From contig LSRX01000163.1 of the NCBI GenBank assembly GCA_001939145.1, positions 453,444-517,443 on the forward strand: a DNA stretch of 64,000 bases, given 5' to 3'. The notes beneath the pieces are model-generated. The model did no database searches, had not been told where the DNA came from, and saw nothing but the letters and a program-made list of their open reading frames with translations. The position numbers and the translations under genes were made by a program. The stretch is from Symbiodinium microadriaticum (taxonomy: Eukaryota > Sar > Dinophyceae > Suessiales > Symbiodiniaceae). This document shows, in pieces, positions 46,110 through 57,606 of the stretch (positions are counted from its first letter, which is position 1; the number at the start of each line of letters is the position of its first letter).

Positions 46110-49100
46110 GTTTTACTGACAGACAGCAGAGAGATGGAGAGATGCGTGGACAGAGAGACTGAGAGAGATAGGGAAAGAGCTATTGCAAACAAAGAAGGAT
46201 AAACTTTGAGCGTGAGGGGGAGAGGAAACACATCCTTAGACTTGGCTTTGGCGGTCTCTTGTTGAATCTAAGCTATACGCACCAATCCTAATGTATGAGC
46301 CTTGCAGTAGCCTTGCCCTCAGCAACTGACGAACTGAGAACAAACGTGACGTGCTGAGTTCCGATCCTGGTGTTAAGGCTGCAAGTTAAGCTGTTCGTAA
46401 GTTCTCTTCTCACAGATTCTCCCAAGGAGTGTGCTGCCATGTCTCGGATTGGGCGGCATTTGAGAAAGAGAGGAGGACTCCATGGGGTGTTTGTTGCATA
46501 TGAACCGTTGTGCTGGACTTGACTTGAGCCAAGAGCACCTCATGGGAGCAACCTTTCGCTCGTTACAGCATCTGTCCACGACTGGAAGGACGGGCAAAAA
46601 CAAGCCGGCCTGGAGAAGCATTCTGAAAATTACGGGGCCCCTTGCGCAATAAAAGTCCTCAAAGGCTAGCTGCAACAGGGACCCGACCGGAAAAAATGGC
46701 TTCACCCTTCCGACTCACAGATCTGATCGCTTGCGCGAGCTGAGAACGTGGCGATAGAGCCTTTAGGAGTCAAGGAGGGTGTATGCCCTCTGGTGTTTTA
46801 TGCTACGGTTTAGGTATTCGGGTGAATAGATAACATACAGCCCAATCACTAGACCGTCATAACACCCACAAGGAACAGCAAACGTACAACATCTTACAGC
46901 ATCCGGAGCGAACTACGACCGACCACACTCCTCAAAACCCTCGCGATGCCAGTTGTTTTCCACCGGCTGAGCTGTTGAGGTCGCCATGCAGCGAACACCA
47001 AGTCCCGGGGTGCAGGTGTTAAGGGGGCAGCTTGTAGCATTTAGGGAGGTGAGAGCATCATAGAGCAAAGTCTTATCGCGAATCACGAGCTTGGCATGCC
47101 CCTGCCTTCGGGTCCTCCCAGGACAACGCATCTTTCCATCGCTCCTCCCAGCCTTCTATCCACTCCTGGCAAGAGGAAGCTGTTTACTCCTCAGGCTCCA
47201 TGCGTCCACATAGTCTACATAGTACTTGGGCCTCCAAGGGGTTGCTATATACAAGTAGATACTGTAAGGACCAAGTACCTACTATATAAGTCTATAATAT
47301 AGGCACATGGAGCCTCAGGGTATCTTCCGCGCAGAAGGTACCTCTGGTAGGAACAGGCCAAGAAGAGTGGATCTTAGACCCGCTTCGACAGTGACAGTTG
47401 CAAGTCAGCCTGTCCGAGCTAAGAGAAACCACAACCGCTTACGGTACGAAGCCAAGGTGCACTGGTTATACATAATCAAGCAAATGAAAGTCAAGAAAGG
47501 GAAACAAATTCTTGCCTCTAGGTCTCTGCTACATGTCAGACACGGCGGTCACACGACAAGGAAACCACAACACCCAGTTTCAAAAAAGATCGTATACAAA
47601 CATCCACAGGTCTAAACCCAAGCTAGGCCCCTCAAAGCATGCCACAAACCCTATAAGCCCAAGCCCTTGACACCAACGGCTTTGGATCAGGTCTGCAGGG
47701 CCTTGGGTCGCCGGCTACACCAATAGTCTGCACAATTTCCCGCTTACATACTGTCAGATGTCTGGTGATGCCGAGTTTCAACTACCGTGTAGTGTAGTTT
47801 AGTTTCTCGATCTCCAATGAACTCCAGTATGGGCGTGGGAGGCCAATGATGACAAAACGTCCACTACTCCTTCGACCACCTAAACCTTATTTTTTAAAAC
47901 CCTAACTCTGATGGACCCTTCTTACAGAACCTTTAAAAACCCTGAACCACTGCCACTCATCTCACGCTGAGGCTCGAGGCTTTCTGGATTGCGATTCTCT
48001 TTCCTGAGGGGGGGAAGGCATGATGATGTAATGTTGGTTTAGTTGAGCATAATTGTATACAAAAGCCATAAGGGTTTGGGGTTGTGGTGTTGTCGATCTG
48101 CGACGGTCTCTGTCCGTACCAAGCGTTCCATGGCCCCCGAAAGCATCAAGTACTATGTATACCCTCTTCACGAATCTAATTCTGCGACTGCCAATGCCAT
48201 TGACAATTGTGGCTGGCTTTGGACTCCTCCCCCCTTGCCGCTAGTACAGCTTGCGATGCGGAAGTTCACCCGTGTGAGCAAAGACGGCTTTGCAATGCAT
48301 GCCGCCTGAGAACTGCTTCAATTCTTTCCAGCAACACTTCTCATCATGGCTCCTCCTATCGCAGTACAACCTTCGATAGGACCCTTCTGCACCGAATTCG
48401 ACCTTGAGTAGTGTTTTCATTCCGGGTGTTCTGATATTTTGGGTTCGTGCCAGTGAGCCCGAAGTCTAGGGCTTAGGGGATGACTGCCAAGCATCAGGAA
48501 CTCGTAAGCAAGCTCGACCTCTGACTCCAGGTTGAACTCAGGGTGCGCATTGCCAATCTCCACATACCTCACTGAGGCTTTAGGCTTCAACACTCACAGC
48601 TTGGCGAAGCAGGTGAGGGATGCATACATGACAGGCTGAGCCGCAGAACATGAGAAGTGACATCTTTGTTGATACTGTCGAATAAGACCTATTCAAAGCT
48701 TCAGGTACTCATTCCCCGCAGTCTAACAAACAGAGCCGCGAGTACATGCACTTGGGGATCGGCGATCGGGCTTCTATGGGTACTCTCCCACTCTCGTGGA
48801 ATTATTGCCGGGGGCGTGCAATCTTGTGGATCATGGCCTGTCGGATGTGCTTTGGAGCGGCTGGTCCTACATGTTCTGCAAGAGAGACTGACCGGGGCAG
48901 AACAGACTGTTCTGAAACACTCAAATGTGGTAGCACTCACCCCTAGAAGCCCTAAAGAGTCTCGAGAGAGCTCTGAATCAATAATCCCTGAATTTCAAGT
49001 CCACGACATACCGGGGTTTCACGGAGAGAGGAAGGCTTCCAAGATCTCTCTTCCAGCTCAGGTCTCCGGCTAAGGTCCCCCGGCATGAAACTTGCTTTGG

Positions 49101-50120
49101 AAAGCATGTGCTTCGTTATCAAATACAGCTAAGGGGAAAGGGTTTCGGCTTGCTTTTTGGAGTTTAGGGCTCAGGGTGTGCTTGCCTCCTACTTCGCATG
49201 GGCAGGAGGTTGCATGGTCGGATAGGATCCTTCACCTCTTTCGGGAAACCTGCAGCTTTACGCCTTGCGAATCACTGGTTATGCAGAAACACGACTTGAC
49301 TCTGACAGCTCCTCATGACACCAAGGTCGTGAAGGCACTCTCATAATTGACTTTGCTCCTAAACTACCCTAAACCCTAAACCTATGAACTACTCCGCTCC
49401 CTTCATGCCCATAGGCTCAGACAGCTCTCTAGATCTTCGGCTTGCCAAATGATGCCGGAGTTAGCAACTTTAGTGTGGGTTTGGGCTTATTCCCGAACTG
49501 TACACCGCAAGCATACATCCTTGACCCCTAAGGTGCAGCCACAGCGTACCATTCTGAAAAATAAATGCGAAAATCCTACACACCTAATGTCACCTCGCGA
49601 TTAATAAAGGCCCCCTCAACAGAGCGAAACTCGGCCCTGCACACAATAGTAGAACGCCCCCTCAATAGACGAGCGAAACTCGGCCCTGCACAGAATAATG
49701 AAGATGATTTAGTCCCCTCAATAGTGCTAAAATCCCGTCCGGCCTTTAGTACTTTTAGAGGTTTAACCCCCCCGAGAGATAGCCCCAAACAAATCCGCAA
49801 CTTCAGAAAAAAAAGACCCCAACACTATTCCGGATTCCAGGTTGCTTGGGGGGTTGATTAGTCAGGAGGTCACATTACATGAACCCGTACAGAACACGCA
49901 TATCAACTTCCTGACTGTCATGACAGACGTATGCATATTCAAAGGCAAACTCAAGCCACAGCCAGAGGTGCGCAGAGGGCCGAAATGGCATCCGAGCCTT
50001 AACGTAAAGCGCCCGGTGAGCAGGCACCAAGTAGACCTGTCAGGGGTTTGGTTGTGTGCTAGGCGCGTCTGGCGCCGAAGATCAGCTTCCAAAGCCCCTG
50101 GCTCTCCCTCTGCCTCTCTC

Positions 50121-50275
50121 TCCGTCTCTTCCTTCCTTCCTTCCTTCCCTCCCTCCCTCCCTCCTTCCTTCCTTCCTTCCTTCCCTCCCTCCCTCCCTCC
50201 TTCCTTCCTTCCTTCCTTCCCTCCCTCCCTCCCTCCTTCCTTCCTTCCTTCCTTCCTTCCTTCCTTCCTCTTTCC
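50121..50275. repeat. (TTCC)n/(TCCC)n superrepeat
   Basis: Alternating blocks of TTCC and TCCC units; the pattern of the two blocks repeats three times before a final TTCC run. Confidence 0.9.
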
Positions 50276-50515
50276 GAGACCTTAAGCTGCGTACGGCAGA
50301 CTCTGTCTCTCTCTCTTCTTCCACTCGCCTCAGGGACGTTCGAAGTCCCCGGGCCGCAAGTGCCCCGTATATTTTATGGTGCGTTGAAGGAACTGTGACA
50401 GCCTGCTTATGGTGACACCTCCGGTTGTAATATTAAAGTGTCGATACGGTATGTCTCCCCAGAAAGGTTGGACACCTGCAGGAATTGCTCGGACAACCCT
50501 TCGAACTTCGACTTC

Positions 50516-50560
50516 CCTCCTCTCTCTCTCGCTCGCTCTCTCTCTCTCTCTCTCTGTGCA

Positions 50561-50592
<32 letters not shown>

Positions 50593-50594
50593 GA
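50516..50594. repeat. (CT)n microsatellite
   Basis: Two (CT)n runs separated by a short interruption. Confidence 0.9.
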
Positions 50595-51036
50595 TTCTCA
50601 CCTACAGCCGCCCCAATGTACCACATCTGCAATCCTAAGCGCTTCACCCAGCCAAGCCCGATGCGCCAAACCCTCCGATTCCTGTGACTGAGACCCGGAC
50701 GATCCACACGAACATCTGCACACCAAAGGCAAAGTACCTGAGATTCTGGGTTTGGGATTAGAACTCTAGAAACTCCTGGGTTGCAGGCCCCTGCAAACCC
50801 TAGGGCCTACATCTTAAAAACAGGAAGGTTCGGTTCAGGGATGGGGCCGCAAATTGGGGAGCAGGGCTTCGGGTGCTTGCCAATGCACCTGCCCTCTGCA
50901 TCGTGCCCGGAGGTCTAACTTGAGAGCCTAAATGAAAAGTCGAGTCATCTAATCGTTATCGGCGGCAAGTTGCAAGATGCCGGCCAGCGCACTGAGGTAT
51001 GCTTCTCGCGAGCCGAAGATGTAGAACTGGTTGCAG

Positions 51037-53610
51037 ATTTTCGCCATCATGGGAGATGACAACATCCAGGAAGCCCAAATCAAGCAGGATGCCTGGAATT
51101 TGGGGCTCGGTCAGGATTCCAGCAGCGGCGGATAGCCAAGGTAGCAATGCTGTCTCCAATGGAGGCCGTGTGGGTACGGGGGTGGGGGTTGTTACGGCTG
51201 CTACAGTAGGGCATGATGACTAGACCAGTGCAAGGACGGCTGCATCTAATGCAGTGAAGTGAGGCCGGAAACAACCGCTATGAACCCCTTAATTATCCCC
51301 ACCGGGTTGTCGTTTTTTTACTCCTTATCGTTTTGCAGTGTATCAAGGCATATCGCGTATGACAAGTATGGCGCACAGGCTTGGCTCTTGGTGGCTTGCA
51401 GCATCTTGCAACCCCTCTACAAACATGTATCCCAGGATGTCAATAGGCCGTACGAACAGGTCACCAACACCTTCAACCTGCAACTGGCACGAGTCCCGGA
51501 ACCGGATGGCTCATGTCCTTCGAAAGGCACCTGCTCCAATAAAGTTAGTCGTATCCGTAGTACATGGTATTTTTTCTTATCGATTTACAGGCTAGACCTC
51601 ACAAGGGGCATCTTAGCATTTTACTTCTTATCGATTTACAGGCTAGACCTCACAAGGGGCATCTTAGACGATCTGCAAGAACCCCCTTGATATGCAACCT
51701 CAAGTTTTAGACGGCCAAATCGCCAAAGCTCGTGCCTCGCTTGCGATTTCACCACACAAGTTCGGGACTATCGCAGCAAGTCCAATTGATTGCTAAACTG
51801 CCCGAAAGCTGGAGGTCAGCCTAAGACACTTCTGTAGCTAAGCTAGCTACACTTTCCCTTCCGTCAGAGCAGGCCAGCGGCGAGGAAGACAACCCAAGTC
51901 ACCCTCGCAGCGAGGTTCATGCGGGGGGCGTGATACCTCGCCATGCAGATCGCAGGGCTCGCGGTTGCGTGGGGTTGACTGCCAAACACGTTAGTTAGCC
52001 TGATAAGCGAGCATCATGTCTGGCAAACAAGATTCCAGGCGAAGCCCGCATACATCCCTGTCTAAGCTAGCTAGCCTTTTCCACGCATGGAACATATCAC
52101 GGCTTCGGACTACTCAGCGTTCAGGGCATGGTTCCATCGTGGTGTATTGTCTATAAGGGTCGGGTAAGTATATGAAGGTTCGACTTTCTACGCTGCCACT
52201 TTTAAGCTTGTTGCGTTCGCAGAGTTGGTTCTGACTTTGGGGTCTAAGTTTCTCGGGGTTTGATTTTAGTTACACTGTAGTCGTGTCGACCACAATCGGT
52301 TGTTAAAGGCTGGATCGGCAGGTCATTGCAGAGCATAGCTGTGGCTTCTCTCAGCTTGACGCAGCTGTCCCGGCGGTGAGAAAATCCGGTACTTTAGTAG
52401 CGTAGCCTTTACTTCGATTACTGTTTTCGGAAGGGGGGCCCCCGGACAAAGTAGTTCAGGGAAGCTGTGATCCAGGCTGGACACGTACTTGGCAATTGGA
52501 ATGGGTCTTTGGGGTGGGTCGACTGAAACTCTTGACAATGCAACGTCAACCAGAGTGACAGGTGCACCTCATGAATGGAAACTCAGGGTTTATGTAATGT
52601 AAGCTCGACGCTTATCAATCACACGACTCACTAACGGAATCATGGCAAGGAGTTCCTGATGCAAATTGATCAGAGACATCCTGAGCAACTACAGAGATGT
52701 CAGGCAGATTGCGGGGCGAAGAAGATCTACGAAAAGGTTTCCTGAAGTTACTGAGGGCTCATCAAACCTCCATCACTGGGGTTTTGGGGTTTAGTGTTTC
52801 TAGGGGTTGGACCCTGACAGGGAGAATTGCTACAGCGCATCAAGCCATGCCAGCAGACTCCCAGAGCTCCGGTCTCGGGCGCATTGCCATCCAGTCGATA
52901 GGCAGGGACCTGAAGAGGAAGCTTAAGTCAGGTCAGGTGCCGGTCCGGTAGCTATAAAGTCCCTTTGTTGGGATACCTACTTTAAACTTTTCTTTATAAC
53001 GGATCCGAAGTATACACTAGGTACCATACAATACCTGTATGACCCTATAGATACGGCTCCGGTGCAGTCTATTCACATTCATCATCGGCGGGATACGGCT
53101 AGCTACACCAGGACTCATCAGTTATTCCGTGCTACGAAACTCGAGGTGACTGAGGGGTGGATTGCTGTGAAGAGGTGGGCAGGTCGTGCCCAGATGGGAA
53201 TCACAGCTCCACTATGTCCTCGTCCTTCCTGTTAGATTTCTTGCAGAGGCCACACATGCCAAAAGCATCACATTTCGGCGGCATTTCAGATGGATGGGTT
53301 GGTTTCGCCAGTGTGGCGTGCCGTCGCGATACTGGCAGGCAGTCGTACTACAGTTCGGGGAAGCATTACATCCGACAGCTGCGAACGTAAGTCTATGCCT
53401 CCATGCCGTCCACATACCGTGGAGTATACTTGTTTTCACCGGGTCGAAAGCAATCCAATTCGAGACACCTCGGACATGTTTCATTCCAAGCAGCTGCACC
53501 AGTCGGAAAATGAGGAAAGCTGGAAAGCACCAAATGGCGGCCATGACGACCGCCTTATTGTCCGTCGGGCATGCAGCTCATGCACCAACGAACAGCTTGA
53601 GTCCCTATAA
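51037..53610 (+). CDS. Unrecognised gene, at least six exons, 3' end present
   Basis: Plus-strand exons with agreeing phases. 51037-51109 is tentative (IFAIMGDDNIQEAQIK). 51339-51543 has 68 codons (VSRHIAYDKYGAQAWLLVAC and on, ending SKGTCSNK). Next comes a small exon at 51591 or 51642. 51868-51989 reads QASGEEDNPSHPRSEVHAGG and on; 52650-52736 has exactly 29 codons (EFLMQIDQRHPEQLQRCQAD then CGAKKIYEK); 53247-53386 reads RPHMPKASHFGGISDGWVGF and ends at the strong donor GTAAGT; 53451-53610 reads NPIRDTSDMFHSKQLHQSEN and ends in CSSCTNEQLESL and TAA. Junction phases are 0, 0 and 2 for the last three introns. The protein looks soluble and cysteine-bearing. I recognise no domain. The start is not found. 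Confidence 0.6.
51574..51668 (+). repeat. 51-bp tandem duplication of a 3' splice site
   Basis: TTCTTATCGATTTACAG and the next 25 bases (GCTAGACCTCACAAGGGGCA and TCTTA) occur twice, offset by exactly 51 bp. Each copy holds a polypyrimidine stretch, an AG acceptor (51590 and 51641) and the same exon start. Use of the first adds 17 in-frame codons. Confidence 0.85.
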
Positions 53611-54416
53611 CCACTAAACCGCCTAAGCCCCTACGATGAAGAGGGAACCCAGCTCCTCCCTCGAGGAAGAAGAATGCCGTCTTTTGGGTTTTGGGTTTCG
53701 CGGATTACTGCAAAGTTTCGGAATCTCCATGGCTGTTCGCTCTTGCCGACAAGGTTCAAGCAGCACATTCAAGACCCAGCCGCCGGCTGACGTGTTCAGG
53801 ATCAGCTCGATGGATCTGGGACACAAGGAATTCTTTTCGGGTGCCCTAGGGCTTGGGGTGGCTCTGTTGGGCCCAGATCTGAGGGCTTCGACTTACCCGT
53901 GCCAGTCGCCCGAGGTGCAACAATCAAGGTATGACTATGGCGGTGAGGAAGCTTCCCCTTGAACTGTTCATGCTACTTCAATTATGGTAACCTGCTACCA
54001 CCCAGCTTTCCGATATCCTGCTCTGCATACCCTGCCTCGCGGACACCGGACCGATGCCGATGCCAACACAAATGGAGACAACCTCAGTCTGTGCTGGGGA
54101 GCTTTAGGTCGGTTCAGGGCTACCCCTTTCCGCAGAATGTTTGTAGCTCTAAGGCTCCTTAGGTTGCTGGAGCCAAGCACCTCACAAAGATCCTACGTCT
54201 GGGAGTCCGGGGTAGTCCCACTTCGGATACTCCTGCTACACTCTGGGCCACTCAAGGAAAGGCTCAGAGACAGAAGTGGGACATAGCTTGAACTGACAGC
54301 TGGTTCAAAGAGAAAGAATGCCTGGAATTGTAATGCAGTGTAAAGCTGAGACGAAGCCGTGCGCACCGAAATGCTATTTCTAACTAAAGCAGTTGTTATA
54401 GTATTAGTAAGAGGAC
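53611..54416. other. No gene recognised
   Basis: Open frames on both strands have no splice support. 3' flank of the plus-strand gene ending at 53610. Confidence 0.4.
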
Positions 54417-56660
54417 AAAAGAAAGAGTCGCAGCCACGCTGCTCCCAGAAACACCACATAGCACAGGAATTGGTGGCAGGCATAGACGCCTCGCAGCTGA
54501 TCAATGTTGAGCTGGTCATACCACGCCTGCTCGAACCACTGTGGGGCTTCAGAGTTGTAGCTGACCAGGCCAGCGGGTGAGGGATCAAAAACAAATTGAT
54601 AAGGATCAAAAAAAAATTAGAACCCGAGGATCAAAAAAAAGTTAAATAAGGATCAAAAAAAATTGCCCTTTGCTATATTTGCAAGGCTTCAAGACCAGGG
54701 AACCAGAGGACCACAGGACCAAGGGACCAAAAGACCACGGGACCAGGGGACCAGAGGACCGCAGGACCACGGACCACCGGACCGGAGGACCGGAGCCTGT
54801 CGGGACTCGAGCACCAGGAGAGGCCTTGGGCGCAGAGGGCAATTTTTTTGTTTGATCCTTGTCATTTTTTGTGATCCTTAGGTATTTTTTTTTTTGATCC
54901 TTATCATTTTTTGATGCCTATGCCGCCAGTTTGGTTCATTGCGCCATAGCACGTGGGCTCCCGGGCTCATGCTTCGTTTGCGATTCTGTTGACCATGCCA
55001 CTGATGCCTGGCAACGGGACACACTTTGTTATTGCTCTGCTTAGCATGATTTCTAGCTGTATGATGTCTGAGGAGGTCGGAATTGCCAAGGGTTCGAGGA
55101 TGCGTGGCGGAGGTTTAGATCCAGACATCCTGGAGAAACTGAATGGATATCAAGGTTCATGGCTTTCTGTGCGGGTTACATGGTCTGAAAACGAAGCTGA
55201 AGCTCGCAACGACTAGACCACCGACAGCACCAGCGAGATTCGAGTGCTGAGCCCTAAACCTCGCACTCTGCTTCATACAAGTAAACTCTGAAACGACTTC
55301 TATTCCAGCATCGCAGAAGAGAAGGGGTTGAACAAACCCTCCGGTGTATTGGCAACCGTTCATTTAAGGCAGCCCTTCTGTGATCTTTGAGGTTTGGCCT
55401 GCTGTCGTCGTCTCAGTATGTCTGGTCTCCTGACCTGACTGTACTAATGGATATCGGATATCCTTATTGGCCCTCTTACAAAGATCGGTTTCTGTTACAG
55501 ATATTACACATGGGTGTGTTACCACCATTATTTCGATACCCGGCCGCTCAACGGCCTCTGCATGATAGCCGCATGCCGAGCTGACGAGCAAAGTTCCAGT
55601 GCTCCTCGGCATGGTATGTCTTTCCCAGGCAAGCTAACGTCAGATATGTATTGGCAAAATTTGTAGGAAACCAATCTTTACATGCACAGGCAAAACCACA
55701 AAAACCAGGAGCAACACAACAGTTCAATGTCAAAAAGAAAAATAATTAACTCCTACAGCAGCATCCGCTGATGTACCCTCCCTGCAGACCAGGCTCACCC
55801 CATTGGATTTGTTCACCAGGCGGTAGGGTGCATCATACCTGGGAAGATTCAGTGACAATGCAGAAGCAACAACAACCACAGTATGACATATGGCACTACG
55901 TTTCACGCTAGTTTCGAGAACCATCCTGTGCTCGACTGCAGGAAAGCAATCCGCGGCAACAGTCCGCACTCGGCCATGGCAAAGAACAGTCGATGCTGGT
56001 GAAGAGTAACATCAGGACTGCATATCGCGCGACAAGAACAGACACGAACAGGAGAACAAAGCGATTACTCCAGGCTACGAGTGTGACTGGCGACGAAAAA
56101 ATGACATGATGGTATTGCAATAGTACTGCGTTGCAGTGCGATTTTGGCACTGCGAAGCGTGCGTCTGGCAGAGGAGCCGCATATTGTATACTGTCGAGCA
56201 TTCAGAAACTGCTAGAGTTGCTGTGTCTGACCAGAAGCTTTGAACTGGGCATTCTGGGATCTCAGTGTAGGCCGCAGAAGATCTGTAACTAGCATCACCG
56301 ATAATAAATCAAGATTTTTCGTCTACCTTCTGTGCTCCAGAGCATTATGGATAGAAAATGATAGTAGAAGTCTGGCGCCGGCACAAGGAAGACGAAAAGG
56401 TGCGAAGCTGGCTCTCTGAAAGTCGGACGAGTTGCTGCTGGTAGTACAAGTAGTCGCCAACGAGCGGGGCACGATGAACATTCTCCAACTTCCTGAGGTG
56501 TTTCCGGAACTGTGCCCATTTCATGCACTTCTGGACTCGCCATCTTTACACACTTTACCCATCATGGTTGCTCGCTTCCGCATGCCTGCAGTCCGGCAAC
56601 ATTAACTTAAGCACAGAAGCCGAGTCGTTTCAGTTGCACATGCACCTGCAAGTCCCTGAG
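54417..56660 (-). CDS. Unrecognised gene with a membrane-like exon (partial)
   Basis: Minus-strand exons. 56660-56613 is LRDLQVHVQLKRLGFC (16 codons, GC donor). 56530-56385 is KCMKWAQFRKHLRKLENVHR and on to QLRTFSSS. 55838-55799 is YDAPYRLVNKSNG (donor GTGAGC). About 55619 is a tentative TYHAEEHWNFARQLGM. 54560-54417 is YNSEAPQWFEQAWYDQLNID and then YACHQFLCYVVFLGAAWLRL. The first three joins agree in phase (0, then 2). The early part is helical and basic; the last exon has a hydrophobic span that could cross a membrane. A loose likeness to a polycystin or TRP channel segment was considered but is not supported enough to name. Confidence 0.5.
54583..54920. mobile_element. Foldback element with minisatellite core
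   Basis: The left arm (54583-54668) is built of AAGGATCAAAAAAAATT units; the right arm (54834-54920) has the inverse, AATTTTTTTGTTTGATCCTT and variants. Between them is a GGACCACAGGACCAAGG-type minisatellite (54693-54800). No coding. It lies immediately upstream of the membrane-like exon on the minus strand, that is, in an intron. Confidence 0.7.
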
Positions 56661-57060
56661 CTGCAAATGAAAACGAAAGAGCCTGCAAGACCGGACCTCC
56701 CGCTACGGATTCCTGCGCCAAAGCCGCATACCCATCAGGCACGCATCATGTGGCAAGCAAATTCAATGTCTTACAGAGCCGCGGGGATGCCTCGCTACGA
56801 ACGGCACCCGAAACACGAAACCCTAAATCCTGTTTTCCTAATCCCTAAACGCCGTAGTCTTACCTTACCTTACCTTACCGAATCCTTCGTACTTGTGCTT
56901 CTGTTGCTTCCCTGCAGGGCCCTGGACGAACTACTAACGACATTTTGAAGTCGCAGGAGGTATATTGTAGCGTGACATAAGCTGGTACGATGCTAAAAGT
57001 TAGATATGACAGACTTAGGAAGGTAGATGTAGTATTTCTGTCGGTGCGTGTGTGCGTGTG
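56661..57060. other. No gene recognised
   Basis: Earlier exons of the minus-strand gene may lie here (for example a frame with AALAQESVAGGPVLQALS near 56690-56740). Short TTACC repeats occur at 56861-56879. Confidence 0.35.
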
Positions 57061-57606
57061 CCTATCTATCTATCTATCTATCTATCTATCTGTCTTTCCA
57101 TCTATCTACTTACCGGTCTTCCTAGTTGCGGAGATCCCTGGCGCAAAGTAGACTGACTGACCTTTCCAGTATCAAAAGGTCATAATAGATAGATAGCTGG
57201 CTGGCTAGCTAGCTAGCTGTCTAGCTGGCTAGAAAGATAGAGAATTAGCTCGAATAAAGTTTAGATCGACACACATCGATAGACATACAGACATACATAC
57301 ATACATACATACAGACAGACAGACAGCCAGACAGACAGATAGACAGGCAAACAGACAAAGAGACAGACAAACAGATGCATACATACCCACATTACACACA
57401 TTACATGCGTGCACATACACACGATATATAAATGTATGCGCACACACACAAACATGTATGCATGCATGCATACATACTTACACACCGTAACACACACATA
57501 CACACACACACACACATGCGCACATAATTACACACACACACACACCTCTGGCAGTTTGAGCCAAAGAAGATGATTTGTACATGCGTGTATATATATATAT
57601 ATATGT
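57061..57606. repeat. (CTAT)n, (CTAG)n, (CATA)n, (CAGA)n, (CA)n, (TA)n arrays
   Basis: A series of tetranucleotide and dinucleotide arrays, mainly at 57061-57095, 57184-57240, 57284-57545 and 57587-57606. Confidence 0.9.

Larger units (their letters stand above)
46106..51036. other. No gene recognised
   Basis: Protein-like frames at 46590-46675 (plus) and 48840-48950 (plus, LERLVLHVLQERLTGAEQ) lack good splice borders. There is a tandem duplication of about 65 bp at 49605-49697 (GAGCGAAACTCGGCCCTGCA twice) and an interstitial CCCTAAACCCTAAACC at 49368-49382. Confidence 0.35.
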
